Shown one piece after another: positions 1 to 4,940 of a stretch of 5,964 nt of DNA. Each line of letters opens with the position of its first letter. The stretch's first letter is position 1. The stretch covers positions 1 to 5,964 of the forward strand of contig JAHJCS010000157.1 of NCBI GenBank assembly GCA_018812465.1, written 5' to 3'. The notes beneath the pieces were generated by a model. It made no database searches, was not told the origin of the DNA, and saw nothing but the letters and a program-made list of their open reading frames with translations. The position numbers were made by a program, and so were the translations under genes. This DNA comes from Nanobdellota archaeon (lineage in GTDB: Archaea > Nanobdellota > Nanobdellia > Woesearchaeales > UBA12501).

Positions 1-5
1 ATATC

Positions 6-23
6 TTTTTTCTTTATTTTTTT
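6..23 (+). terminator. T-rich tract, possible terminator of an upstream gene
   Basis: Two T runs (six at 6-11, seven at 17-23) lie just inside the left edge and before the first promoter. Archaeal transcription commonly ends at U-tracts without a strong hairpin, so this could end a + strand gene lying left of the window. No such gene is visible, so the call rests on base composition only. Confidence 0.3.
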
Positions 24-30
24 CATTAGA

Positions 31-40
31 TTTATAAATA
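31..40 (+). promoter_or_regulatory. TATA box for the TRAM gene
   Basis: The sequence TTTATAAATA matches the archaeal box A. Start sites usually lie about 25-27 bases downstream of the box centre, which predicts a transcript beginning near 60-62. This leaves a leader of roughly 46 bases before the start codon at 108. The start site is inferred from spacing, not seen. Confidence 0.5.
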
Positions 41-61
41 TCGACTGATTCTATGATGTCA

Positions 62-75
62 TGCGCTTTTGCGCA
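62..75 (+). promoter_or_regulatory. 5'-terminal hairpin of the TRAM mRNA leader
   Basis: TGCGC and GCGCA form a perfect five-base-pair GC-rich stem closed by a TTTT loop. The predicted start from the TATA box at 31-40 falls at or just before its first base, so the mRNA would begin with this stem-loop. Such a structure could protect the 5' end or make translation temperature-sensitive. The stem is seen; its role is inferred. Confidence 0.4.
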
Positions 76-107
76 GATTAAAATAAATAACAAAGGTGAA
101 ATAGGAA

Positions 108-482
108 ATGTATGGACAAGGAGGAGGGTTTGACAGGCCCGAAAGAAATTTTGCGCCGGTGAAAGTCGGTGATGAATTGAATGTGAAAATAGAGGCTGTT
201 GGTGAGAAAGGCGACGGCATAGCAAAGAAGGATGGTTTTGTCTTGTTTGTACCAAACACAAAAGAAGGCGAACAGGTTAAAGTGAGAGTGACAAAGGTTC
301 TTAGGAAAGTTGGCTTTGCAGAAGTCGTCGGAAAGTCAGAAGGCAGTATAGAAAGCCAGAAAGCAGATTCCCCTGACTCAAGAAGACAGGAAAAGGAGAT
401 GCCAGATGACTCAGAAGAATTTGGAGAAGCACCAGCAGAGGATATTCCTGAGCCAGAAGAAGAAAACAAAGACCTCTCTTAG
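108..482 (+). CDS. TRAM-domain RNA-binding protein with acidic C-terminal tail
   Basis: This 124-residue protein contains one TRAM domain at about residues 16-76, a small beta-barrel that binds RNA. The family pattern is visible: a VGDE start, the VGEKGDGIAKKDGFVLFVPN core (31-50), then a KEGEQVKVRVTKV strand and a GFAEVV end. Stand-alone TRAM proteins are common in archaea, and some have been described as RNA chaperones linked to cold adaptation. Here the domain is followed by about 48 residues (77-124) rich in Glu, Asp, Ser and Pro, probably disordered; this makes the protein longer than the usual 60-75 residues. A glycine-rich stretch (GQGGG) precedes the domain. The start is supported by a Shine-Dalgarno-like AGGTGA at 94-99, eight bases before the ATG. 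It has its own promoter, and a T-rich tract separates it from thpR. The exact RNA target cannot be told. Confidence 0.9.
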   Translation: MYGQGGGFDRPERNFAPVKVGDELNVKIEAVGEKGDGIAKKDGFVLFVPNTKEGEQVKVRVTKVLRKVGFAEVVGKSEGSIESQKADSPDSRRQEKEMPDDSEEFGEAPAEDIPEPEEENKDLS

Positions 483-533
483 ATATCACAATCTGAAGAA
501 GACAATACACTAAGATATATCAATATCCAGAGA

Positions 534-543
534 ATATTTAAAT
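534..543 (+). promoter_or_regulatory. TATA box for thpR
   Basis: ATATTTAAAT is centred near 539. The usual spacing puts the transcript start at about 565-567, essentially on the ATG at 568. The bases before that ATG are T-rich with no Shine-Dalgarno match, so a leaderless mRNA is predicted. A small AT-rich inverted repeat (GATAT/ATATC, 514-527) lies immediately upstream and could be an operator or chance. Confidence 0.5.
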
Positions 544-545
544 AG

Positions 546-560
546 TTCTTTTTTTATTTT
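546..560 (+). terminator. T-rich terminator region after the TRAM gene
   Basis: This stretch is T-rich, with a run of seven T at 549-555, about 65 bases after the TRAM stop codon. It fits archaeal U-tract termination. It overlaps the initiator region of the thpR promoter, so it may serve both ends. There is no strong GC hairpin before it. Confidence 0.35.
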
Positions 561-567
561 GATTATT

Positions 568-1095
568 ATGAGACTGTTCATAGCTTTTGATGTAAGCAAA
601 GAAGCACACGAAGAGCTTCTTAGGATTCAAAAAGGAATCGAGCATGCAAAGATCAATCCAGTCAGAAAGTTCCATCTTACTCTAAAGTTTCTTGGAGAAG
701 TCAGCGAAGACAATGCTGAAAAGATAAATGAAAAACTCAGGAAGATAAAGTTTAAAGGTTTTGATGCAGAGCTTGGTGTTGTGGGAGTATTTCCTTCTGA
801 GGATTATATCAAAGTGATCTGGGTAGGCCTAAAACCAGAAGATAAGATAATAATGCTTCAGCAGAAGATTGAAGAGGCATTATCAGGATTTTTCCCAAAA
901 GACATCAGATTCCATCCCCATATTACCCTGGCCAGGGTCAGATCTGTTGAGGATAAGACATTGCTTAGGGAATGCCTTAAAGGCCTTGTGCCAGATAAGA
1001 TACGCTTTAAAGTAGGTTCTTTTAAGCTGATAAAGAGCGAATTGAGGCCTGGAGGGCCTGTGTATGAGTTCCTGGAGGAGTATGGACTAAAATGA
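568..1095 (+). CDS. thpR: RNA 2',3'-cyclic phosphodiesterase (ThpR, 2'-5' RNA ligase family)
   Basis: This 175-residue protein belongs to the 2H phosphoesterase superfamily. It hydrolyses RNA 2',3'-cyclic phosphate ends to 2'-phosphate and in vitro can join tRNA halves through a 2'-5' link. Both catalytic HxTx motifs are intact: HLTL at 36-39, followed by KFLG, and HITL at 118-121, followed by ARV. The opening MRLFIAFD and the GVFPS...IKVIWVGL strands are typical, and the length is normal for the family. I chose the ATG at 568; a TTG at 559 would add MII, but the family normally begins at MRLFIA and the TATA box spacing puts the transcript start near 566. Translation therefore looks leaderless. 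Its 3' end overlaps the next gene by ATGA, so the two are probably co-translated. In many archaea thpR sits beside the CCA-adding enzyme gene; that partner is absent here. Confidence 0.95.
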   Translation: MRLFIAFDVSKEAHEELLRIQKGIEHAKINPVRKFHLTLKFLGEVSEDNAEKINEKLRKIKFKGFDAELGVVGVFPSEDYIKVIWVGLKPEDKIIMLQQKIEEALSGFFPKDIRFHPHITLARVRSVEDKTLLRECLKGLVPDKIRFKVGSFKLIKSELRPGGPVYEFLEEYGLK

Positions 1096-1820
1096 GCAAC
1101 CCCATCAGATGGATGCTGGATTTGGTATTAAGAACAAAGAAGCGTTCAAAGTTAGCAAACTCAATTAATGAGAAGATTGATGGTTTTCTGAGTAGATATT
1201 TTCCAAGAAGAGAGGAAACAGTATTGCGTAAGGACCAAGTACCAGAGGCAAAGGCCGAATTGGATGATATAAAGAAGACTGTTCTGGGATTAAATTGTCT
1301 TGGATTCTTTGAGATGCGCCATGTAAAGAGTATAATGAACAACTTAAATGCATATTATTTTGAGCGTCTAGAAAGCATGAAAATGGACGCCAGACTAGAT
1401 GAGATGCATGTATCAGAGATAATTGATGGAATGAATATTATAAAACATATTGTGATACATAGTCTAGAACGCAAACATAAGGATATAGCTCATGCAGCAG
1501 AAGGCATAAGACTACATGCTAAGCATATGATGAATGTTTATTTTCATAAATCACTTGTAGGAAGGATAAATGCATTTAGAGCAATGGATCTGACTGAGGA
1601 TTTTGAGATTCTAAAGCAAAGGATTGAAGACTTCAAGAGAATAGCAAAGAAAGCAGAGCCAGAGTATAAGGAAACGTACATTAGCATGGACAACATAGTT
1701 GAATCTCTTGATTTCCTGATTTACAATCTTTCAGAAAGAGAGGGGTCAGGATATAGGTTCCTGGATAATAGGCAGATTGTTCAGAAATTAGAACTTCTTA
1801 TAGAAATAAGTGAGATATAA
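1092..1820 (+). CDS. Hypothetical helical protein coupled to thpR, His-rich centre
   Basis: I do not recognise this 242-residue protein. It has no signal peptide or membrane segment, is highly charged, and reads as almost entirely alpha-helical. Residues 1-50 are basic (RTKKRSK, RYFPRREE). Residues 55-165 are long amphipathic helices, and 166-242 form acidic and basic helices that may be coiled. Eight of its nine histidines fall within residues 106-152, at 106, 119, 123, 129, 134, 142, 145 and 152, including an HxxxH (119/123) and an HxxH (142/145). This could be a metal or nucleic-acid site, but no known signature such as hemerythrin or PhoU could be matched. The ATG overlaps the thpR stop (ATGA), and GGAGG at 1074-1078 lies about 13 bases before it. 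It is thus the second gene of a thpR operon, which hints at RNA processing, but that is context only. Confidence 0.8.
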   Translation: MSNPIRWMLDLVLRTKKRSKLANSINEKIDGFLSRYFPRREETVLRKDQVPEAKAELDDIKKTVLGLNCLGFFEMRHVKSIMNNLNAYYFERLESMKMDARLDEMHVSEIIDGMNIIKHIVIHSLERKHKDIAHAAEGIRLHAKHMMNVYFHKSLVGRINAFRAMDLTEDFEILKQRIEDFKRIAKKAEPEYKETYISMDNIVESLDFLIYNLSEREGSGYRFLDNRQIVQKLELLIEISEI

Positions 1821-1840
1821 CGCAATATATCAACAATAAC

Positions 1841-1850
1841 CTTTTTAAAC
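1841..1850 (+). promoter_or_regulatory. TATA box for the rpsB leader
   Basis: CTTTTTAAAC follows an A-rich, BRE-like stretch (AATAAC) about 22 bases after the preceding stop codon. The predicted transcript start is near 1872, which would give rpsB a leader of about 145 bases. That is long for an archaeon and leaves room for the hairpins at 1882-1945. The T run inside the box may also help end the upstream operon. Confidence 0.45.
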
Positions 1851-1881
1851 AACCCCCCAATTCTCCTTGTTATAGCCAAAT

Positions 1882-1945
1882 TATGGGGAAAGGCGCTCTG
1901 CGGACCCCATATACGCTGATGAGGCAAGAGAAATTCAGCAGTATA
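1882..1945 (+). ncRNA. Candidate structured leader or small RNA upstream of rpsB
   Basis: Two adjacent hairpins are visible. In the first, TATGGGG (1882-1888) pairs with CCCCATA (1905-1911), with an inner CGC/GCG stem (1894-1896/1900-1902) and an asymmetric purine internal loop (AAAGG opposite GA). In the second, TATACGCTGA (1910-1919) pairs with TCAGC plus GTATA (1935-1939, 1941-1945) around one bulged A at 1940, giving ten base pairs and a 15-base purine-rich loop. The helices share bases 1910-1911, so they would stack or compete. An outer TATAG/CTATA pairing (1871-1875/1954-1958) could close a three-way junction. CTATA could instead pair with 1942-1946, competing with the second hairpin. 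No known RNA family was recognised. It lies between the predicted rpsB promoter and start codon, so a regulatory leader is the simplest reading; a separate small RNA is possible. Confidence 0.4.
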
Positions 1946-1978
1946 GGTTTATTCTATATTGCTTATAGTTTCATTTAA
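1883..1978 (+). CDS. Possible 31-codon upstream ORF in the rpsB leader
   Basis: An ATG inside the first leader hairpin opens a 31-residue frame beginning MGKGALRTPYTLMRQEKF and ending in an aromatic, hydrophobic stretch before TAA. It ends 39 bases before the rpsB ATG. No Shine-Dalgarno sequence precedes it; the predicted transcript start is about 11 bases upstream. An open frame of this length is not unusual by chance, and I recognise no family. It competes with the structured-RNA reading of the same bases, though both could be true if it is a leader peptide. Confidence 0.2.
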   Translation: MGKGALRTPYTLMRQEKFSSIGLFYIAYSFI

Positions 1979-1990
1979 TGGCTGATTATG

Positions 1991-2010
1991 CCCTTAAGGG
2001 GTTAGGAGGT
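1991..2010 (+). promoter_or_regulatory. Palindrome and strong Shine-Dalgarno before rpsB
   Basis: The perfect palindrome CCCTTAAGGG (1991-2000) stands four bases before GGAGGT (2005-2010), which is seven bases from the rpsB ATG. The Shine-Dalgarno match is one of the best in the window and fixes the start. The palindrome could fold as a short CCC/GGG stem or bind a protein. Its closeness to the ribosome site suggests translational control, but this is inference. Confidence 0.5.
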
Positions 2011-2017
2011 AATTATA

Positions 2018-2608
2018 ATGGCAGAACAAGAGAAACTATTGGTACCGATTGATGAATACCTGAAAGCAGGAATCCATATAGGTACAAAATTCAAGACAAG
2101 ATACATGGATAGCTTCATCTACAAAGCAAGAGCTGACGGACTTTTTGTGCTCAATCTCCAGAAGATTGATGAGAGGATTGACATTGCAGCAAGCATGCTT
2201 GCAAGATATGCACCAGAAGACATAATAGTATCCAGCAGAAGAGAGAATAGTTGGAAAGCTGTCAAGGCTTTTGGTGATGCGACAGGAATAAGAATATTTC
2301 CAGGAAGATATCCTCCGGGAATACTGACAAACCCGGCTCTAGAGAAATTTATAGAGATCAAGCTGATGATGGTCACAGACACATGGCCTGACAGAAATGC
2401 AGTGAAAGATGCATTGATGGTAGGAATTCCGGTGATTGCTCTTTGCGATACAAATAACCAGACTAACAATATAGATTTGGTCATACCTTGTAATAACAAG
2501 GGAAAGAAAGCTCTTGGCCTGCTCTTCTGGATTCTTGCAAAAGAATACCTAAAAAGGAGAGGGTTGCCTGAGAAAGATCTAAAGCTTGAAGATTTTGTCG
2601 AAGATTAA
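2018..2608 (+). CDS. rpsB: 30S ribosomal protein S2 (uS2), archaeal type
   Basis: This is a 196-residue small-subunit protein that binds 16S rRNA near the head-body junction on the solvent side. Archaeal and eukaryotic (SA-like) uS2 signatures are clear: LKAGIHIGT (15-23), the GRYPPGILTNP block (96-106), GIPVIALCDTNN (136-147) and IPCNNKGKKA (156-165). It lacks the coiled-coil insertion of bacterial S2, as expected for archaea, and its length is typical. The start is set by GGAGGT seven bases upstream. In many archaea this gene sits with rpoN, rpoK and eno after the L13/S9 genes; none of these is adjacent here, so it is transcribed alone from its own promoter. The long leader with hairpins raises the possibility of feedback control by the protein itself, known for bacterial rpsB but not shown here. 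A T-rich tract follows the stop. Confidence 0.97.
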   Translation: MAEQEKLLVPIDEYLKAGIHIGTKFKTRYMDSFIYKARADGLFVLNLQKIDERIDIAASMLARYAPEDIIVSSRRENSWKAVKAFGDATGIRIFPGRYPPGILTNPALEKFIEIKLMMVTDTWPDRNAVKDALMVGIPVIALCDTNNQTNNIDLVIPCNNKGKKALGLLFWILAKEYLKRRGLPEKDLKLEDFVED

Positions 2609-2616
2609 ACCAGAAT

Positions 2617-2646
2617 CTGTTGTTTTTTCTTTTTTATATTTGTTTT
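2617..2646 (+). terminator. T-rich terminator after rpsB
   Basis: Two runs of six T (2623-2628 and 2630-2635) and a further T-rich stretch begin 14 bases after the rpsB stop. There is no preceding GC stem, which fits archaeal U-tract termination. rpsB and radB converge here. On the minus strand I see no comparable T-run just after the radB stop, so radB transcripts may read into the rpsB end. Confidence 0.5.
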
Positions 2647-2677
2647 ATTGCTGAAAGAGTAATTGCAGGTAGATTCA

Positions 2678-3370
2678 TTATTCATCTATCCCAAATACCC
2701 CTTCTTCTCTTATCTCAAGTATTGCGCTCTTTGCCTCTGGAAGAGACCTATGTTTCATAAGAATTGCAAGCCTCTTGTTCTTGTGGCCTTTCTGCAGCTC
2801 AATGAGACACTTGCTGCCATATTTCACAATATCTCCTCCGACAAGATTCACTTTGTCCCTGTCATCAAAAGAGCTGTAGACCTGGGTTGTGATGAGGACT
2901 GGAATATTCTTCTTCCTTGCTATCTCTGTGAGATAAGAGAACTGAAGTCCCAGATCCCTGTTAGTAAGAGTTACAGAGTTATCTCCTCCTTTGTCTCTTT
3001 CTATCCTGTAAAGCATTGAGATTGTATCTATTATTATCAAACCGATCTTGTCATTAGCAAGCAGCCGAAGCCTGTCAAATACCTTCTTCTGCTCTTCAAA
3101 GTCAACAGGCTTAAGCAGAAGAATGCTGTCAAGTATGCTCTTGTAATCCTTGGATACCTGCATGAGCCTTGAGATAGAGAACCCGCCTTCTGTATCTATA
3201 TATATGACCTTCTTTCCTGAGCCTATAACAGTTATGGCAGCCAGAAGGCATAGATTGGTCTTACCTGATCCTGCAGGCCCGAATAGGGTGGATATTACGT
3301 CTATCTCATACCCTCCTGCAAGCATGTTATCCAAAGCAGAAACTCCAGTGGAAATCCTTTTGAGACCCAT
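2678..3370 (-). CDS. radB: DNA repair and recombination protein RadB
   Basis: This 230-residue protein is the archaeal RadA/Rad51 paralogue with a RecA ATPase core but no N-terminal helix-hairpin-helix domain. It is thought to help RadA in recombination and binds DNA with weak ATPase activity and little strand exchange. Visible features, in order, are the start MGLKRISTGVSALDNMLAGG, Walker A GPAGSGKT (31-38), IDTEGGF with the catalytic Glu at 61, Walker B GLIIIDT (110-116), the TTQVY sensor (161-165) and GGDIVKYGSK (178-187) before the final strands. Length and motif spacing are normal for RadB, and the lack of an N-terminal domain separates it from RadA. The ATG at 3370 is preceded by a weak purine run (AGGGG) about seven bases upstream. 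It is divergent from the membrane-protein pair and convergent with rpsB, so it is probably a single-gene unit. Confidence 0.95.
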   Translation of the reverse strand: MGLKRISTGVSALDNMLAGGYEIDVISTLFGPAGSGKTNLCLLAAITVIGSGKKVIYIDTEGGFSISRLMQVSKDYKSILDSILLLKPVDFEEQKKVFDRLRLLANDKIGLIIIDTISMLYRIERDKGGDNSVTLTNRDLGLQFSYLTEIARKKNIPVLITTQVYSSFDDRDKVNLVGGDIVKYGSKCLIELQKGHKNKRLAILMKHRSLPEAKSAILEIREEGVFGIDE

Positions 3371-3379
3371 AATAAACCC

Positions 3380-3397
3380 CTGATATAGCAGTATCAG
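3380..3397. promoter_or_regulatory. Inverted repeat at the radB transcript start
   Basis: CTGATA and TATCAG form six-base arms around a TAGCAG spacer. The element lies between the radB ATG and its TATA box and covers the predicted radB start site near 3381. This is a good place for a repressor operator; if transcribed it would instead be only a weak hairpin. Chance cannot be excluded for arms of this size. Confidence 0.35.
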
Positions 3398-3401
3398 AGT
3401 G

Positions 3402-3412
3402 ATTTATATATC
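3402..3412 (-). promoter_or_regulatory. TATA box for radB
   Basis: On the minus strand this reads GATATATAAAT, a good archaeal box A. It is centred near 3407 and predicts a start near 3381, ten bases before the radB ATG. It is close to symmetrical, so it might also serve the + strand, where it would place a start near 3434. Confidence 0.45.
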
Positions 3413-3420
3413 TTTCTAAA

Positions 3421-3431
3421 ACTATATATAT
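3421..3431 (+). promoter_or_regulatory. TATA box for the membrane-protein pair
   Basis: ACTATATATAT is centred near 3426. The predicted start near 3452 coincides with the second ATG (3453) of the downstream gene, suggesting a leaderless transcript from that codon. With the box at 3402-3412 it forms a compact back-to-back promoter of about 73 bases between the divergent genes. Confidence 0.4.
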
Positions 3432-3443
3432 CATGTCTTATAA

Positions 3444-4940
3444 ATGGAGGTTATGAGAAAGAGCCATTATATCCTGGCGTTGATCCTTTTTATTACACTG
3501 GCAACAAGGCTTATACTGGCTTTCCAGACACCCCAGTTCACAGGACCAGAATCATACTTCGCAATCAGACAGATAGAGCACATAAGTTCTACAGGATTCC
3601 CTCTATTCCATGATGACCTGAGTTATGGAGGAAGAGAAGACATATTCACACCATTCTTTTATTATTTCATGGCATTCTTCGATCTGTTCCTGCCAATAGG
3701 CATTGTCGGCAAGGTTGTGCCTAATCTGCTTGTTTCGCTGATTGTAATCCTTGTGTATATGATATCAAAAGATATCAGCAATGATGAGGATGCTTCTCTG
3801 TTCTCTGCATTTGTCGCAGGATTCATCCCAGTATTCTACAAAGAGACCCTTAACACAATCTCAGTCTATGCTCTTGCATTCCCTTTGATGCTCTTCATGA
3901 TCCTATGCTTCCTTAGGATAACCAAGAAGGATTATCCTTATTATTTCCTTATCTCTCTGTTATTATTGGTATTGACAAGCCCTTCTGTTGCAATACTCTT
4001 ATTGGGATTTGTATTCTACATGGCTCTTGTGAAACTTGAGGATCACAGGCAGAGCAGGGTAGAGATAGAAGTGATACTTTTCTCAATAGTGTTCACTGTA
4101 TGGATTATGTTCATAATATTCAAGAAAGCTTTCCTCATGCATGGGCCGCTGGTGATATGGCAGAACATCCCGCCAGAGATATTGAAGATATATTTCTCTC
4201 AAACAACCATCATTGGAGCAATATACCAGATAGGCTCTCTCCCTATATCCTATGGTGTCTATGCAGTCTATGATCATCTGTTTAGGAATAAAGAGAGAAA
4301 ATTCTATCTCATAATAGGAATGGCATTCTCAACAGGCTTCCTCCTTTGGCTGAGGCTCATAGAAGTGGGTCTTGGGTTGATGTGCATAGGCATTGTAGCC
4401 ACTCTTCTTCTCCCTAAATTCTATAAGTTCAGTTTTGATTATCTGAAGAAGACAAGATTCGCCAGATTCAAGACATTATACTTATTGTCTCTGTTTGTAG
4501 CATTCATATTTGCTTCAGTGATACCATCCATAGTCTCTGGTATGGATGCAGTAGACAGAAGCCTAACAGATAGTGAATACCAATCATTCATATGGCTGAA
4601 GCAGAACACAAAAGAGGATTCTATCATAATATCATCTGCAGAAAAAGGCACTATGATTGCATCTGTATCAGAAAGGGCTAACATAGCTGATATGAGATTC
4701 CTTCTGCAGAAGGATGCTACTCAGAGAATTAATGATATAAGAAAGCTATACCAATCCAGGTTTGAGACAGAAGCCCTTGGAGTGCTCACCAGGTATGGGG
4801 TAGATTATATATATTTCTCAGATAAAGAAAAGAATGATTTCAGTGTAGATGATCTTGTCTTCACTGAAAACAGACAGTGCTTCAGCCTGGAATACGACAA
4901 GGATATAAAGATATACAAAGTAGGATGTGAGCTAAAATGA
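3444..4940 (+). CDS. Polytopic GT-C/AglB-like membrane protein lacking the WWDYG motif
   Basis: This 498-residue protein has about ten to eleven membrane segments, the first at residues 8-27 and the last near 343-362, then a soluble C-terminal part of about 135 residues. Its layout matches the GT-C fold of archaeal AglB/STT3, which transfers lipid-linked glycans to asparagine. The first outer loop has GPESYFAIRQIE (34-45), where AglB has a D-P-Y-Y-H-x-R-x-x-E type sequence; the metal-binding Asp is replaced by Glu 36. It continues with HDD (56-58) and YGGR...FTP (61-70). The tail has WLKQNTKED (384-392), RANIAD (411-416), YGVDYIYFS (451-459) and DIKIYKV, all AglB-like. However, SSAEKG (397-402) stands where WWDYG should be. 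It may therefore be a glycosyltransferase of another kind, or non-catalytic. The start could be 3453 (MRKSHY), favoured by promoter spacing. It overlaps the next gene by ATGA. Confidence 0.75.
   Translation: MEVMRKSHYILALILFITLATRLILAFQTPQFTGPESYFAIRQIEHISSTGFPLFHDDLSYGGREDIFTPFFYYFMAFFDLFLPIGIVGKVVPNLLVSLIVILVYMISKDISNDEDASLFSAFVAGFIPVFYKETLNTISVYALAFPLMLFMILCFLRITKKDYPYYFLISLLLLVLTSPSVAILLLGFVFYMALVKLEDHRQSRVEIEVILFSIVFTVWIMFIIFKKAFLMHGPLVIWQNIPPEILKIYFSQTTIIGAIYQIGSLPISYGVYAVYDHLFRNKERKFYLIIGMAFSTGFLLWLRLIEVGLGLMCIGIVATLLLPKFYKFSFDYLKKTRFARFKTLYLLSLFVAFIFASVIPSIVSGMDAVDRSLTDSEYQSFIWLKQNTKEDSIIISSAEKGTMIASVSERANIADMRFLLQKDATQRINDIRKLYQSRFETEALGVLTRYGVDYIYFSDKEKNDFSVDDLVFTENRQCFSLEYDKDIKIYKVGCELK

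Noticed and set aside
59..469. Serine- and phenylalanine-rich minus-strand frame opposite the TRAM gene
   Set aside because: Its composition is what the complement of an acidic, lysine-rich coding region yields; the + strand protein has a recognised domain, promoter and ribosome site.
559..567. TTG start extending thpR by three residues
   Set aside because: It has no ribosome site and lies upstream of the predicted transcript start; family members begin at the MRLF equivalent.
1092..1820. Hemerythrin-like or PhoU-like identity for the His-rich helical protein
   Set aside because: The histidines and acids do not follow the hemerythrin ligand order or the PhoU E/DxxxD pattern, so no family is assigned.
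1882..1911. Kink-turn (L7Ae site) in the first rpsB leader hairpin
   Set aside because: A three-base AAA bulge and one G-A pair fit, but the second pair would be G-G instead of A-G and the upper stem is only three pairs with a three-base loop.
1916..1933. CTGATGA followed by GAAA, resembling a hammerhead ribozyme core
   Set aside because: The seven bases between them (GGCAAGA) cannot form stem II, and no matching cleavage-site strand or stem I/III was found. The CTGA is better used in the ten-base-pair hairpin.
1871..1960. tRNA gene
   Set aside because: There is no T-loop TTCRA sequence or acceptor stem pairing; the five-pair TATAG/CTATA stem with a seven-base loop is AT-only chance-level similarity.
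1916..1985. C/D box small RNA (TGATGA at 1917-1922, CTGA at 1982-1985)
   Set aside because: The spacing of about 60 bases would be acceptable, but there is no convincing C'/D' pair, no terminal stem, and the C box lacks its purine.
2119..2499. Minus-strand frame opposite rpsB
   Set aside because: It lies wholly within the clearly coding uS2 gene and has no recognisable domain or ribosome site.
2663..3019. Plus-strand frame opposite radB
   Set aside because: It lies almost entirely over the 3' half of radB, whose ATPase motifs are intact, and reads as an antisense shadow.
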